In this document: positions 1 to 11,908 of the stretch, one piece after another
Layout: each line of letters begins with the position of its first letter
Position numbering within the stretch: the first letter of the stretch is position 1
NCBI RefSeq assembly: GCF_040412425.1
Contig: NC_089744.1
Location: forward strand, 31,652,501-31,716,500
Source of the DNA: Macrobrachium rosenbergii
Lineage: Eukaryota; Arthropoda; Malacostraca; Decapoda; Palaemonidae
DNA: 64,000 nucleotides
Direction of reading: 5' to 3'
Made by a program: the position numbers and the translations under genes
Notes under the pieces: model-generated
The model's input: the letters and a program-made list of their open reading frames with translations, nothing else
Told to the model about the DNA's origin: nothing
Databases searched by the model: none

Positions 1-690
1 TTTCATCCAAAGACTTCCACTAAATGATATTCCTGTGACTAATCAGTGCTTTTTGACATAACTATTTGGCAATAATCGAGTCCCACAATATTGAAGAAAA
101 TAAATTCCCACTAACAACTGGCTACATTTGTTACTCTTGTTTCTTCTTATATTATGTGCTGCTCTGCAACAACGGAAATGAATCCACATGTACTGTACAG
201 TGTGGGTGCAAGAGGTGCATGCAGTCCTCAACCACGTACGCATACATCTTAACACTCTACTCTTAATAAACCCGTATTTAAATCAGTGTATTCATTCATA
301 ACAGAAGAAAACTTAAGTTAGATTCCATTCCTTTGACGCCATCCCTTTGTTTTATCTCCATTCGAACTTGGAGCAAATAGAGGCGAAGAAAAATATAAAT
401 GTTAAAAGGTTCTCTCTCTAATACGCAGCACATTCTTTACTAACGTAGTTTCCCTGGAGGATTACCAACCGACAATCCCCTGCGATACCACCAAGAGAAT
501 CCCATTTCACTCCACGGCATCCAGTGACGGTTGACTCCATCTCAAAAATCCACCTTAAATCACTTTCCTAACTCCTGGAGGAAGTGGTGCCCTACAAAAC
601 GGATTTTCTCAAATGTTTTTCTCAGAAGAAGGAGTCCTGAGGGTAAAGTGATCTCCCTTCAAGTAACCCTTCAGTACAAGCCTCTGGGAA

Positions 691-695
<5 letters not shown>

Positions 696-773
<78 letters not shown>
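696..773. repeat. (CA)n microsatellite
   Basis: An uninterrupted CA dinucleotide run of 78 bp. Long frames crossing it on both strands are repeat translations (His-Thr or Cys-Val). Confidence 0.97.
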
Positions 774-776
<3 letters not shown>

Positions 777-1222
777 TTTTCCCCAATTTCGAGAAAAACT
801 TAATCCCATTGTTCTTTGGTTCCTTTTTCCAGACTTTCTTAGAAATTATTTTCCTCTCGCATTGTTCGACGGGAAAATAACAAGAAAATGCAGAATCAAT
901 TAACACCGAAGCAGATGCGACACAGATCACATCCTTTGCAATATCAGGCTTTCAGGAGAAAAATATCTTTTATATTGCACATAAACTTGTGTGCTACACA
1001 AGCATGCCTTCAAAATCAATTATATCAAAACTATATGAGTTAAAATTCTACACCTGAACACTACAAGACTAAAACAGAATCGAATGCATACAAAACGATG
1101 CTAATAGTAATTTCTGTTGTCTTCATCCCCCCTTGCAAACATTAATGAAAGATCAAAAGGGGCACGGGGTGAACACCACCTTTAAACTTTCGAAAACCAA
1201 TACTCGTAGATTTAGAAGGCGT

Positions 1223-1225
<3 letters not shown>

Positions 1226-1295
<70 letters not shown>
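1226..1295. repeat. (AG)n microsatellite
   Basis: A perfect GA/AG run of 70 bp. Confidence 0.97.
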
Positions 1296-1297
<2 letters not shown>

Positions 1298-3663
1298 CTT
1301 CTAAACTGGTCCCCTAAATATGTGGGTAAAAATAACTAGTCGACTCCCTTCTCTCTTTGCCAATTCGATCATTATTTAAACTGATAACTGAATTCGATTG
1401 GACGTGCAGACTCCATTTCAAATATTTCTTTTGCTTTAGATCGCAGACTGGACCTGCAGCATTGCGTCGTGGTTCATCGAGTGAGAGACGTCGGAATTTG
1501 TCGGATTTCATTTTGATTACGCGCACTGAGAAGAGGTGGGTGGTATGCTATACAAGGCACAATTCCACAAGTTGAATGAAGTGAAGTGCGAGTGATGTCA
1601 GGACAGCAATATCAGCCGAGCAGTGAGATCATGTGGCTGACGGCAGAGATCATCGACACTCCTGCCAATGAGAGTGGCGGAGTTGGAAGGCATCAGGCGC
1701 CTCCACATATGAAGTGTGATGACTGACTTAGAATTATTTTCACTCTTTAAATTAGTAAAGGTATACCTTCTAGCATGATTCTGAGGGTTATAAAAGTTAT
1801 CTGGTATATTGGTCACTTATTTCTGACAAATCGCTCTATTTGGCAGGACAAGGGGACCACACTGATGAGCAATAGTCTCTAACAGGTGAGAGTACCAACA
1901 CTGAGAGTGAGGGCATGTAAACAATGCCTCTTGAAAAAAATCCCAAGTATTCATGCCAACTATTCGCACATGGAATTTTCCATGGTTATATTTCCATGAG
2001 CACCAAAATACAGAGATAACACGTGATTTGTTACCGAAGGGTATGGGGTCGGATATTTTCCTTGATTCAAAGGATAGAAATTTATTCACAAAATATTTAC
2101 ATTGAGTTCTCTAGCACTCTGATTTTAGCATTTTCCATAAATGTTAAACATAATTAGCCTTGCAGGTATGATCTAATGTCACCTCACACGATGACTAAAG
2201 CAACCGGTTATAAAACTATTCCTATTTATCTCGGAAGTTGTTTCGCATAATGAATTATTTTCCGACTTCTGCAACATCCCTTTTCAATATAAATTATGTA
2301 GCCAAGCTTCTGCGAACCCTAAAATGGTTCTTGTTCTGAGCATGCTGCATAACTGACAGAGAGCGAGTCTCCTGAAATCAGAGCATCTTCAAGCAGAGTG
2401 CCAGTTTGTGTAGGATGAATCACCTAAAACACGGTAACGAAGATCCCCTACGTAGTGCGATACGTTGGTTAGAGAAGAGAAGAGAAGAGAAGGTTACATC
2501 ACTTTCGGTTGGTTGGGGTTTCTCAATATGTTTGCTGAAAATAATGCGAGTATTTTTTGCCGCCATTTGCGGCATTTAGATCTTCCCACGTGCTGCAGCT
2601 GCATTATGCCAAGTAGTGAACAAAAAACCAATGTTCTCAACGCTGGGGCTGTTACATAGCCTCTTTCACCATGAGACTCAAAGTTTTCAAATTTGATTTC
2701 CCTGACCTGAGGGTACAATGGCATTTTCTTCAATTGGGTACTGTTTATTTTAAGCTAAAGAACCTCTCAATCATCAGTTACTTATTTACTGACTCTTAAC
2801 CAGTTATATTTGCAATTTATCGTGATCACATGGCTTCGTTCGGTCAATTTTATTATTCATCCACGGGTATTCTATACACCGGACCTAGCAGCTGGCTTTA
2901 ATGTCGTTCCATAAGTGGGAGCACTGAACGCATAAATCAGATACTTTTAGCCCGCCCCCGGGGAACGTTATAGAATAAAATAAAAATAAAATGTTTCACA
3001 GCAAGAGATTTTACTCGTGTAAGTCAGAATGATTCTGCGCTATCTCTCGCCATAGGGTTTAATGCCGCCATGTTTCAAGATATTTGCAAACACTGAGTCC
3101 TGTCTGCACCAGACTTACTCGTCAAGGATTCAAACTTTCAGATATATAGGGGAATAAGTATTCTTTTTTATCATTTTTCAACGTCATTGCTGCATACTGG
3201 TCAGATACCGCTGCAGTGATAATGATTTTCACCTCTTCCAAAAACCTTACGCTTTGTAGAGACGGAGGGTCATCGTCTTTATGACCGAAGACGACAATAA
3301 CAGCGTCAAGGTCTGTATTTTGATCTGGAGCTGCTTACCCACAAGATGGGTTTGTGATGACCCAGTCATTTACTTTGACTGGATCAACGCCTTCTCTCTC
3401 TTTTTTTTTTTTTTCTTTTTTTACTTTATGGCATTATGTAGCGATAAACAAAGACAGGCGTTATGTTTATATTTGGTACAGCTATAACTAACTTCCGGAT
3501 TTAAGCAGCATTTTCTCGATATCTAGTAACTCGGCTGTTCTACAGTGAGGCAGACGTTATTTCATCCGGCGCCTGAATAAAATACATCCTCTTCTGATAT
3601 CTGTCAGGTTTCACTTTCCGGGACAGTGTTTGATTCACGAGTTACTGGTGTTATGCAGAACGT

Positions 3664-3691
3664 AGAGAGAGAGAGAGAGAGAGAGAGAGAG
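3664..3691. repeat. (AG)n microsatellite
   Basis: A perfect AG run of 28 bp. Confidence 0.95.
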
Positions 3692-4065
3692 TAAAGATGG
3701 AAACACAGGACTTAGCAGAAGGAACGTTCATGAAGACTGGCTCAGAGAGGATGTATCCTATTACAAGCGTCACAAAAATACATCCTCAGCCTCCAGTAAA
3801 TTCCCTTTTATAGTGTTAAAGTAGTATATATAACAATAGCATCAATACCAACGCTGTCGATAAACAGACAGACGACGAATAAGCCCAGTACCCAGGAATA
3901 ACAATGATAGCAACGAAAGGTGAAAAGGATTAGCTTGCATGAAGTTGCCGTGGAAGGAGAAGGCCTGATCCTCTAACTGCGTGTGATGGCAGTGGCCATG
4001 GTGATGACGAAAGAGCGCTACGGTAGGGAAGACTTCACCATCGGATGGACGCCCAAGGGATGAAA

Positions 4066-4070
<5 letters not shown>

Positions 4071-4112
<42 letters not shown>
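4071..4112. repeat. (AG)n microsatellite
   Basis: A perfect AG run of 42 bp, about 50 bp from the donor-side end of the candidate exon at 4165-4318. Confidence 0.95.
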
Positions 4113-4113
<1 letters not shown>

Positions 4114-4164
4114 AGCACGTAGTGGCATTAGCACCATGGCCGCACTCGCAGTCTGAGTACCCAC

Positions 4165-4318
4165 CTTGTTTAGCAGTAGCATTTGAGGGCGTTGAGCCGA
4201 CCGAGGCAGCCTTGTCCGGCGGTCTCATGGCGGCACCAGCAGCCGTAGACAAGGATGAGGGGGAAGAGGTGGCAGAGGAGGAGGAAGCAGAAGCTGCAGG
4301 GGCACCCTTCTTCTTCAT
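4165..4318 (-). CDS. Possible first coding exon of an unrecognised host gene
   Basis: On the minus strand an ATG at 4318-4316 opens a frame starting MKKKGAPAASASSSSATS and continuing as an Ala/Ser/Pro-rich, probably disordered segment of about 51 residues. It then meets AACAAG|GTGGGTAC, an acceptable splice donor with its GT at 4164-4163. The block is clearly GC-richer than its surroundings. Past the donor the frame runs into the (AG)n tract, as expected of intron. Against it: the ATG context is poor (C at -3), no downstream exon can be identified here, and the plus strand of the same block is also open (an acidic Glu-rich frame), so the composition alone could cause the openness. I do not recognise the product. 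Confidence 0.3.
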
Positions 4319-5034
4319 GAGGTTGCCCCACCCTCACGCTCAGATAGCAAGAGATAGACAAACAAGCACAGACGAGAGTGAAGGGCAGTTAACAAAAATA
4401 ACGGCAATAAATACCAGTCTGTTTACTGAATGTATTTTCCAAATGTCAGCTTCTCTAACGAAAATGTTACTAGACTTCAAGTTCAGATGCTGAGACGACC
4501 TGCAGAAGAGCCTTCACTACAGATGCGCCTCAGGTAGGATTTGAGGCTGCCTCGCGTATCTCTAGGAATTACATTTTCGTGAATACTCAAATACGACTAG
4601 TCTTCACCACGTTGGAGAAAAAGAAGAGCATAATATGATTATCAACGAAAAATCGTTCAATTATTATACAAAACAAACAGATTCATATACTAAACCACTA
4701 ACCCACGAAAATAGCACAGCCATTCACATATTTCCGCAGAACAAAATATGAAAAAGATTTCCAGTAAAAGAAAAATATTTTGCCGCATACTGTACATATC
4801 ACTCCGCACACCGTTGCCCCACAATAAACAACTCTTACCCTCCCTCCCTCCCACGGAAGAGAACTTAAGTTTCCCTAAAAAAACCAGACCCGGCATTACC
4901 CTCTGTGAGGGGCACAGAACGAGGGGAAGGGACGGAGAAGCGGCCACCTTCCCTCAGCACGTCGGCAACCATACTGACGTAGCTAAGGGCCCTCACCAGC
5001 CTTACCTCACGCCCCTCACCTCCTCGGCGCCCAG

Positions 5035-5037
<3 letters not shown>

Positions 5038-5088
<51 letters not shown>
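5038..5088. repeat. (AG)n microsatellite
   Basis: A perfect AG run of 51 bp, the first of three purine/pyrimidine tracts within 360 bp. Confidence 0.95.
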
Positions 5089-5090
<2 letters not shown>

Positions 5091-5250
5091 AAGGCAGAAG
5101 ATAGCTAGGTGGGGAGACACACGGAGCAAAAACCAAAAGATAAGAGAGAAAAATTATGAAGGGGTTCTGTAAGGGTAAACAGAGAGATGTTATGTTGAGG
5201 AAGATGCGCATATAGCAAGGTAATGACAGATAAGCAAATGATATAAACAA

Positions 5251-5254
<4 letters not shown>

Positions 5255-5310
<56 letters not shown>
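5255..5310. repeat. (AG)n microsatellite, paired with (CT)n
   Basis: An AG run of 56 bp, followed after 43 bp by a CT run (5354-5397). The two can pair as a hairpin. Confidence 0.95.
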
Positions 5311-5313
<3 letters not shown>

Positions 5314-5351
5314 AAGTTGCCAGTTGTTGTCCGATACATTTTTTATTCCGG

Positions 5352-5353
<2 letters not shown>

Positions 5354-5397
<44 letters not shown>
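5354..5397. repeat. (CT)n microsatellite
   Basis: A CT run of 44 bp, the inverse complement of the AG tract at 5255-5310. Confidence 0.95.
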
Positions 5398-5399
<2 letters not shown>

Positions 5400-7405
5400 A
5401 ACGTGGAAGAAAAAGTGAGGGAAAAAAGGGGAAGACGCAGTGACATCTCACGTTGCCAAAAATTCCTCGAAGCTTTGAACAGAAATCACAGTTTACTCTT
5501 AACACTCTTGACCCAATTCTTCGGAGATGAAATTTAACAGCTTCTTAAAACTCTAAGCAACGCTCAAACTAATGGTTGTTTTATATCACTGGGAGATAGG
5601 AAGGCCACCATATACAAAGAAACTTTTTGTTCTTACCTCTACCTCATATAAGTATGCATACAGATACGATCATACGTGTTTATATATATACTCACAAAAG
5701 TACGGCGAAAGTTTGCTTGATTTAATATAATTTCGTGCACGTATGTACAGTATGTGACGGTTATATGTCTGCATTTAAATCTGGCAGCTGTCTCCGAGTC
5801 CCCAACAAATCCGCTACGAGATCTGCCAATTATTTAAACGGGAAGGGATATAGTGAGGCTTTAATCAGCTAGAAATACACTGTCGCGAAAAGGCTGTTTT
5901 TCACGGAGGTCTTAACTTTTTTTTTTTATCTGTACACCATTTCATCAGTACATCATTTCGCCTCAAAAGGTGGTTACAGAATGTTTTACCTATCAGTTGC
6001 CAAGCTTGGATTTGCAATTGATATGGTTAGCCCTATGAACTCCCCTACACATGGTCAGGAACATAAGCGCCAACGGCATCTGATATTCCTTGTCAGTTAC
6101 CAATCCAAAACCTGCCAGCTTCAAGGATGCTTAACGTAACGGCTAACTGCATAGAGAGTAAAGACGGTCAAACACGGGACTTTTTGCCTAAAGTTTTCAG
6201 AGAGGACTCCATTTGAAGTCATAAAACAAATTCCTGTCTCTGATATTGAATTTCGTACATTTTCCACGAAGGATGCTATTTTTCAAATGCTCTCATTATT
6301 CAGTTAAGTGAGTAAACCTTCTTCTTTCTTTTTCTTTGTCCTGCCTCTCTCCAGAGAATTTTGTTTTGTAGTAGATATACGGCAATTTGCATTTTACACC
6401 GCGTATACGGAAACAGGAATATATAAAAATAATAATTCATGACTAAAAAGCGGTTGCCATTCAACGTCTTTGTTCACCCAAATTACAGCCTCGAGCACTT
6501 GGTGATAAAATAATAACCATTTTGGACCGTAACCGTAACCTAGTTGTAAAACTCACAAATACTTTTTCGAATTCCGGGTACGAACTTCACTTGCAAGGTG
6601 CCACGAACGGAATATGGGAGAAGACTTACGTTCTAGGCAGTACGATATAAAAACACTGAACTCTATTAGGAGTCAACGGTCCTAGCACTAATGGAACCTG
6701 ATACACTCAGAATGAAGACTGTTTACTCTAATAACAATGAGACCATTCCCATTACTAATACGATTTAAGAAAACAGACAGAGTAAAAGTTCATAGCGGCT
6801 AACATCTCAAGAACCATCGATTACAGATGCTGTTCAATTCTCCCTGCAAATATAAAACTCACGAGTGCACATCTGCCTGCAAGCAACAAGCATCGTTCTA
6901 ACTCGGGTATTATCAAAGTCGGGCAACAGAAACCCCCTTATACAGGGTCTCCCAAAAGAACCACTACTTGCAGGAAACCACAGGCAATGCAAATGCAACA
7001 CACCGGAAGATACTAGTAGCGAATCACAATAATATCCTTCACGTCTCCATTAGAACTCAATGAAATGAGGAATGTCAAAAAAAATATACGAAGGCTTAAA
7101 CTTGCTTTCTTTTTTCTCTTTTGCGTTATAAAATAATGATCAAACAAGTAAACAGACAGAACTACTCCAGGAAAGCTAAACACAGCTCGAGATATGTTGA
7201 CATAAAAATGGAAACCTATCAGTTCAGTAGTTTTTGCTGGACAAGAGACTACAATTTTTTTTTTCTTGTGTAAGGACTACCGTTCCCTCTCATCACGGTC
7301 TTTATGTTTCAAATGTTTCAGTTGGAAAATTTCGAAGTCGTTCAAGAATAAATCCTGGGTTTAAAACAATACGAAAACTCAATGAAACAACGATGTAACC
7401 TAGTA

Positions 7406-7410
<5 letters not shown>
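5398..7410. other. Non-coding stretch, nothing recognised
   Basis: AT-rich sequence with only short scattered open frames. I see no transposon motif, tRNA-like box or long repeat. Confidence 0.55.

Positions 7411-7451
<41 letters not shown>
7411..7451. repeat. (ATT)n microsatellite
   Basis: An ATT run with one GTA interruption. (AAT/ATT)n tails end several LINE copies elsewhere in this window, but I see no LINE sequence attached here. Confidence 0.93.
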
Positions 7452-7452
<1 letters not shown>

Positions 7453-7673
7453 GCACCAAAAAAATGATGAAGGGGCAATGATCCATAGACCGCATAATAT
7501 TATTGGCTAATGTGACTGGTATTACTCGATAAAAAAAACAATCAAACTGAAACTTATAATCATGCAAACCTCAAACTCACCATCACTCTTAAGTAAACAA
7601 CGTTTTCAGAAGGACTATACATATCAATAACCCACCAGGATGCTGCAATTTCAATTCGGCAGCCAACTTTACC

Positions 7674-7701
7674 TGTGTGTGTGTGTGTGTGTGTGTGTGT
7701 T
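7674..7701. repeat. (GT)n microsatellite
   Basis: A perfect TG run of 28 bp. Confidence 0.95.
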
Positions 7702-7717
7702 CAACTGAGTTTTTACC

Positions 7718-7771
7718 AATAGCTACTATGACGTCTCAATTTCTCTAAGTTAAGACGTCATTGTGGCTATT
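7718..7771. repeat. Short imperfect inverted repeat
   Basis: A 19-bp arm at 7718-7736 and its near complement at 7753-7771 are separated by 16 bp. Each arm contains the TGACGTC core. Confidence 0.6.
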
Positions 7772-7811
7772 AAAAATATATGTATATCTGGTAAAAACGA
7801 CCAGTAGAGTT

Positions 7812-8319
<508 letters not shown>

Positions 8320-8359
8320 TATATACATATACATATATATAATATATATATATAACATA

Positions 8360-8443
<84 letters not shown>

Positions 8444-8450
8444 CACACAT
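8320..8450. repeat. Compound (TACA)n/(AT)n microsatellite
   Basis: TATACA and TACA units lead into about 57 bp of AT alternation. It mirrors the array at 7812-7980 on the other side of the GC-richer island. Confidence 0.95.
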
Positions 8451-8459
8451 GCCTTCTCA

Positions 8460-9960
8460 TAGTTCTCATCCAAGTAGGTCTACGCCTTCCATCTTCTGAC
8501 CCTTCTGGTGCCCTCAGAAGCTCAGCTAACCTTTATCACTTTCCACATGATGTGCGCAGGACATGTCCGTGCCATCTCCATCTCCCTTTCACTATTATCT
8601 CATCTAAATTTGGAACTTGTGTAATTCCCTTCCGGCATCCCTAACTCTACCCTACGATCTGACGGCTAATATTATTTTTAAGAATAGAATAGAATGTAGA
8701 ATTTAGGCCTAAAGCCAAGCGCTGGGACCTATGAGGTATTCGGTGCTGAAAAGGAAATTGACAGTAAGAAGGTTTGAAAGGTGTAGCAGGCGGAAAACTC
8801 GCAGCTGCACTGTGAAACAATTGTTTGATAATGGAAAGTCAGATGGAAGTAAAAGAATATGAACGGAGGTACAGTGAAAGGAATGAAACTGGTTGCATCT
8901 AGGAGCCGAAGACATGCTGCAAAGACCCTTAAGTAATGCCTGCAGTGCACCACGTGAGGTGCACTGACGGCAACACCCCCCTACAGAGAATATTCTTTTC
9001 AAAGCTTTAACCTCAAATCGATCAAAATTCTTTCAGATAGCTTCACTGTTATACGACGATTCATGTCCACATACCGATTCAGATGGTACTAGACCTATTT
9101 ACAATCTTACTTCCGTATGCAATTTCAGTCTATCTGATTTCCAAATCTCACCCACTATTTGATTTGCAATATTAGTCTTGCATTGAATTCCGACTCAAGA
9201 GAATCAGGATTTGAAAGACTCAACCCCATTCATCCTTTCTACATCTAATGTTATTGAGTCACTTTGTGCATTCTCTGTTTTCGTTACTTTGGCTTTTTTT
9301 AGACTTATTTTGCGTCCCATCTTCCTAGACACAAGATGCATTCTATTAAGCAAGTCTTTTTAAATCTTGGGGTATTTTGCTGACTACAACACCACCATCT
9401 TCATACTCATGTCTATCGACTCTCTATCGTTACTCCAATCTACAGTAAAGCTTCTTTCCATCTCCGACCACTTTTTTCAGCGAAAAATCTGAGATGCGCA
9501 AACTATAAAAATGGAATAACATTTCCTTGTAGCACTCCACCATTTACTTCAAATTCACTTGACAAGGCCCCTCCAACATTAACTTTGCATCTACTACGTT
9601 CATGGATAATTATTTTCCATTAACTTCAAATTTTACCGGGAGTGCCGTGGTGATGCAAGACCAGTCATATACCTTCTCGCAATCAACAGAAGCCAAAAGA
9701 AGGGCATTTTTAAATCCCAGCACTGCTGTGCGCACTCATGTTTTAACACAAAAATTTGATCTGTGCAGCTCCTGCCATTTCTAAAACCAGCTTGTCCACC
9801 TAGACGCATTTGATTTATCTCTTGCCTACTGACAATAAGTATAATGAATATCTTCACTGCAACAAGAAAAGATACCAAATACTGAATCATTGGAATCATC
9901 AAAATCTTTATATATTTCACTACAGTCAAATGAAAATAGCGAGGCAATGTCTCTCAGGTC
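8460..9960 (-). pseudogene. Non-LTR retrotransposon reverse transcriptase, decayed and split
   Basis: Read on the minus strand, the piece at about 9850-9640 contains GGQAGFRNGRSCTDQIFVLK, the conserved reverse transcriptase (RT) block that normally precedes catalytic motif A. Further on come remnants resembling QG..SPFLF, then a motif C remnant in which the expected YADD reads as YEDG near 9390-9415. A GRKISLKKAKV block and a VESFKYLGSE-like block follow. The last part at 8460-8640 reads IPNLDEIIVKGRWRWHGHVL, the usual LINE C-terminal signature. Stops and frame changes are many and the catalytic aspartates are damaged, so it is dead. A SINE-like repeat at 8681-8987 separates the body from the C-terminal end. 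The order and strand fit one element. The clade is uncertain (RTE, CR1 and jockey are all possible). Confidence 0.8.
8681..8987 (+). mobile_element. SINE-like interspersed repeat inserted in a LINE
   Basis: This 307-bp block begins near AGAATAGAATAGAATGTAG, passes AAGCGCTGGGACCTATGAGG and ends near CACGTGAGGTGCACTGACGG. I recognise it as a very common short repeat of decapod genomes; that is recollection, not a search. It sits inside the minus-strand LINE, whose coding text continues on both sides. AATATTATTTTTAA on the left and AATATTCTTTTCAA on the right may be a worn target-site duplication. No tRNA-like A and B boxes are obvious. Confidence 0.65.
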
Positions 9961-10089
9961 ACTATATCATGACAATAACGCCACAACACGAGTTATGATG
10001 CTGATCAATAGTTCCTCTCTTGACGAGTTAACTAAATATATTACAGGCTGCCCAAGAGCAAGCATCCGTGCTGGCATAAGGTCAGCTTA

Positions 10090-10286
10090 ATCTAAAACAA
10101 CAAGGAGACTTGAATATATGACTGACAGAATCAGATCGACCTCATTAAGAAAAACGGAAGAGCTGGAGATCAAAAAACAAAAGAAAGCAAGTGCCATATT
10201 TGGAAGAGGAGCCTTGCTAAATATTGAAACAATACACCTATCTGCTTTAAGACCGTTGATGGTAAGAGGAATAAGTCATTCTTGAC
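10090..10286 (+). pseudogene. Unrecognised 65-codon frame, possible TE remnant
   Basis: After the stop at 10087-10089 the frame stays open for 65 codons to the TGA at 10284-10286. It encodes a basic, helix-like peptide with RRLEYMTDRIR, EELEIKKQKKASA and GRGALLNIET. The composition is more protein-like than most frames here, and there is no microsatellite in it. I do not recognise the family. It could be a fragment of a transposon protein or chance. Confidence 0.25.
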
Positions 10287-10307
10287 GTCAAAACATTTGT
10301 GACGTCA
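10283..10307. promoter_or_regulatory. Pair of TGACGTCA (CRE-type) palindromes
   Basis: Perfect TGACGTCA octamers lie at 10283-10290 and 10300-10307, with starts 17 bp apart. The octamer is the classic CREB/ATF binding site. No adjacent gene start is visible, so function is only a possibility. Confidence 0.3.
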
Positions 10308-11840
10308 CTGGTGCTGCCATCTATTCACCCTGAGGTCTTGGTAAGGATGAGACCGGATTCATTTACTTTAATGGACGGGAGCCGCCTGTTTTCCCCTGGC
10401 GTCAAGCAAAAGGAATAAAGCACAGCTCAGGTGAGGAATAAGTTACAGATCTGTTGAGAAATAAAATCCGGTTCAGGTGAATTCTGCCCGTGATACACTC
10501 ACTTAAATTAAAGCTCTTTCACACGTCTAACATAAAAACTGAACCACATTTTTATATGAGATAAAGCATCTCGAGTAAAAATGATACGCAGAAAATACAA
10601 ATGTGTTCAGACAATTCTTATATATAATAAATGAAGATCCACTCTCTGGCCCCAATTTCAATTCTGTGCAATCTGAACCAAATTACATTTTCATCTGCCT
10701 AATAAATATCATCTTCAGACTAAATTTTTCCACTACTGACAGAAAGAGTCCAGATTTTCACATGGAAATTTTACTTTTGTATGTCGTCACTTTCTTCTTT
10801 TTATGACTTATACTCGATGCTTTCCCATCTCCTCTTTTAACACTGTTCTGGTACGGCAACCGATCGAATTTCTCTCTTGTTCTTTCCGTTCTCTTCATTA
10901 GCAGAAGGCTGACATAAACAAGGTACTAGTATGCTAAAATGGCGTCTACTGTACATGAGCACAAACATATATATAGACGAATGGGCACACAATTTAACTG
11001 TTACAAACTCTTAAACAAGAAAATACAAGGCATCATAATGTTCCCACCATAAAAATGATGTCACTGCAAAAGTACTTGAATACCATCGGCATTTTTAACG
11101 GGATCGTGCGATTCTTTTCAACAGAGTTACAAACAAAAAGCAACGATATATTTCATGCATGTGAAAAGTATACTCCCTATTCTAGAATGACCAAACCGCG
11201 TGAGGTGAGTTACAAATGAACAGAAAAAATGACGATTCCTCCTATGGTCACGACATTAATACTAAAGCAGCATTGCCGCATAATCTCAATGCTCAAAAAA
11301 ATTGGGGGGGGGAGATGAAACCCTGAGGGGACAGAATCAAGTTATTTGCTGTGAAGAATAAAATAGAGGCTTCGTTCAAAAAAGAGGATGTGGTTGGATA
11401 ACGCTGTAAGGAATGTGACAGTTATAACTGCAGTCAAAAAAATACTTTAAAAAGACATGGTTATCATTTACAGATAGTATGGATTTAACAATAAAATAAT
11501 ACCTGTCGTTAAAAGAGTTCAATATTAGTATGGAACTGCGGGTAATAATAAGAACCAGGTTTCAAGGTAAATACTAAAGCGTATACAAAGAATTAAGAAA
11601 ATGACAAAAACGGAGTAAGTTGGAAACTCGTTATTCTATTTTAGAAAAAAATACATAAACCATTTTCAATAAGAAATTACGTTTATAATACTTGGTACAT
11701 TACGGAGAAAATTCTCTTCAGAAAATCCTTATGCACTTAAGGTTATATCTGAACATGACAAAGATATATTTCTGAATACTGTCATTAACAAATGCTACAT
11801 GAAAACATTTAAATAAAGATCACAGTGAGTACCTAAGAAT

Positions 11841-11843
<3 letters not shown>

Positions 11844-11903
<60 letters not shown>
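11844..11903. repeat. (CT)n microsatellite
   Basis: A perfect TC run of 60 bp. Confidence 0.97.

Positions 11904-11908
<5 letters not shown>

Larger units (their letters stand above)
1..3663. other. Non-coding stretch without recognisable genes
   Basis: Apart from the (CA)n tract at 696-773 and the (AG)n tract at 1226-1295, this stretch holds no frame that reads like a protein family, no tRNA-like boxes and no transposon motif that I can recognise. Open frames are short and show no codon pattern. A poly-T run lies near 3400-3421. Confidence 0.6.
9961..11843. other. Mostly non-coding stretch with one short open frame
   Basis: No gene is supported here. The stretch holds the unexplained plus-strand frame at 10090-10286 and a pair of TGACGTCA motifs at 10283-10307, both listed separately. 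The rest is AT-rich with no recognised repeat. Confidence 0.5.

Noticed and set aside
4122..4493. Plus-strand 123-codon Glu/Ala-rich frame opposite the candidate exon
   Set aside because: It reads through the GC-rich block and then into AT-rich sequence with no splice site where the composition changes. The minus-strand frame is the better, though weak, candidate.
6940..6965. TACAGGGTCTCCCAAAAG, like the end of some DNA transposons
   Set aside because: No matching inverted end, no duplication and no transposase text within several kilobases.
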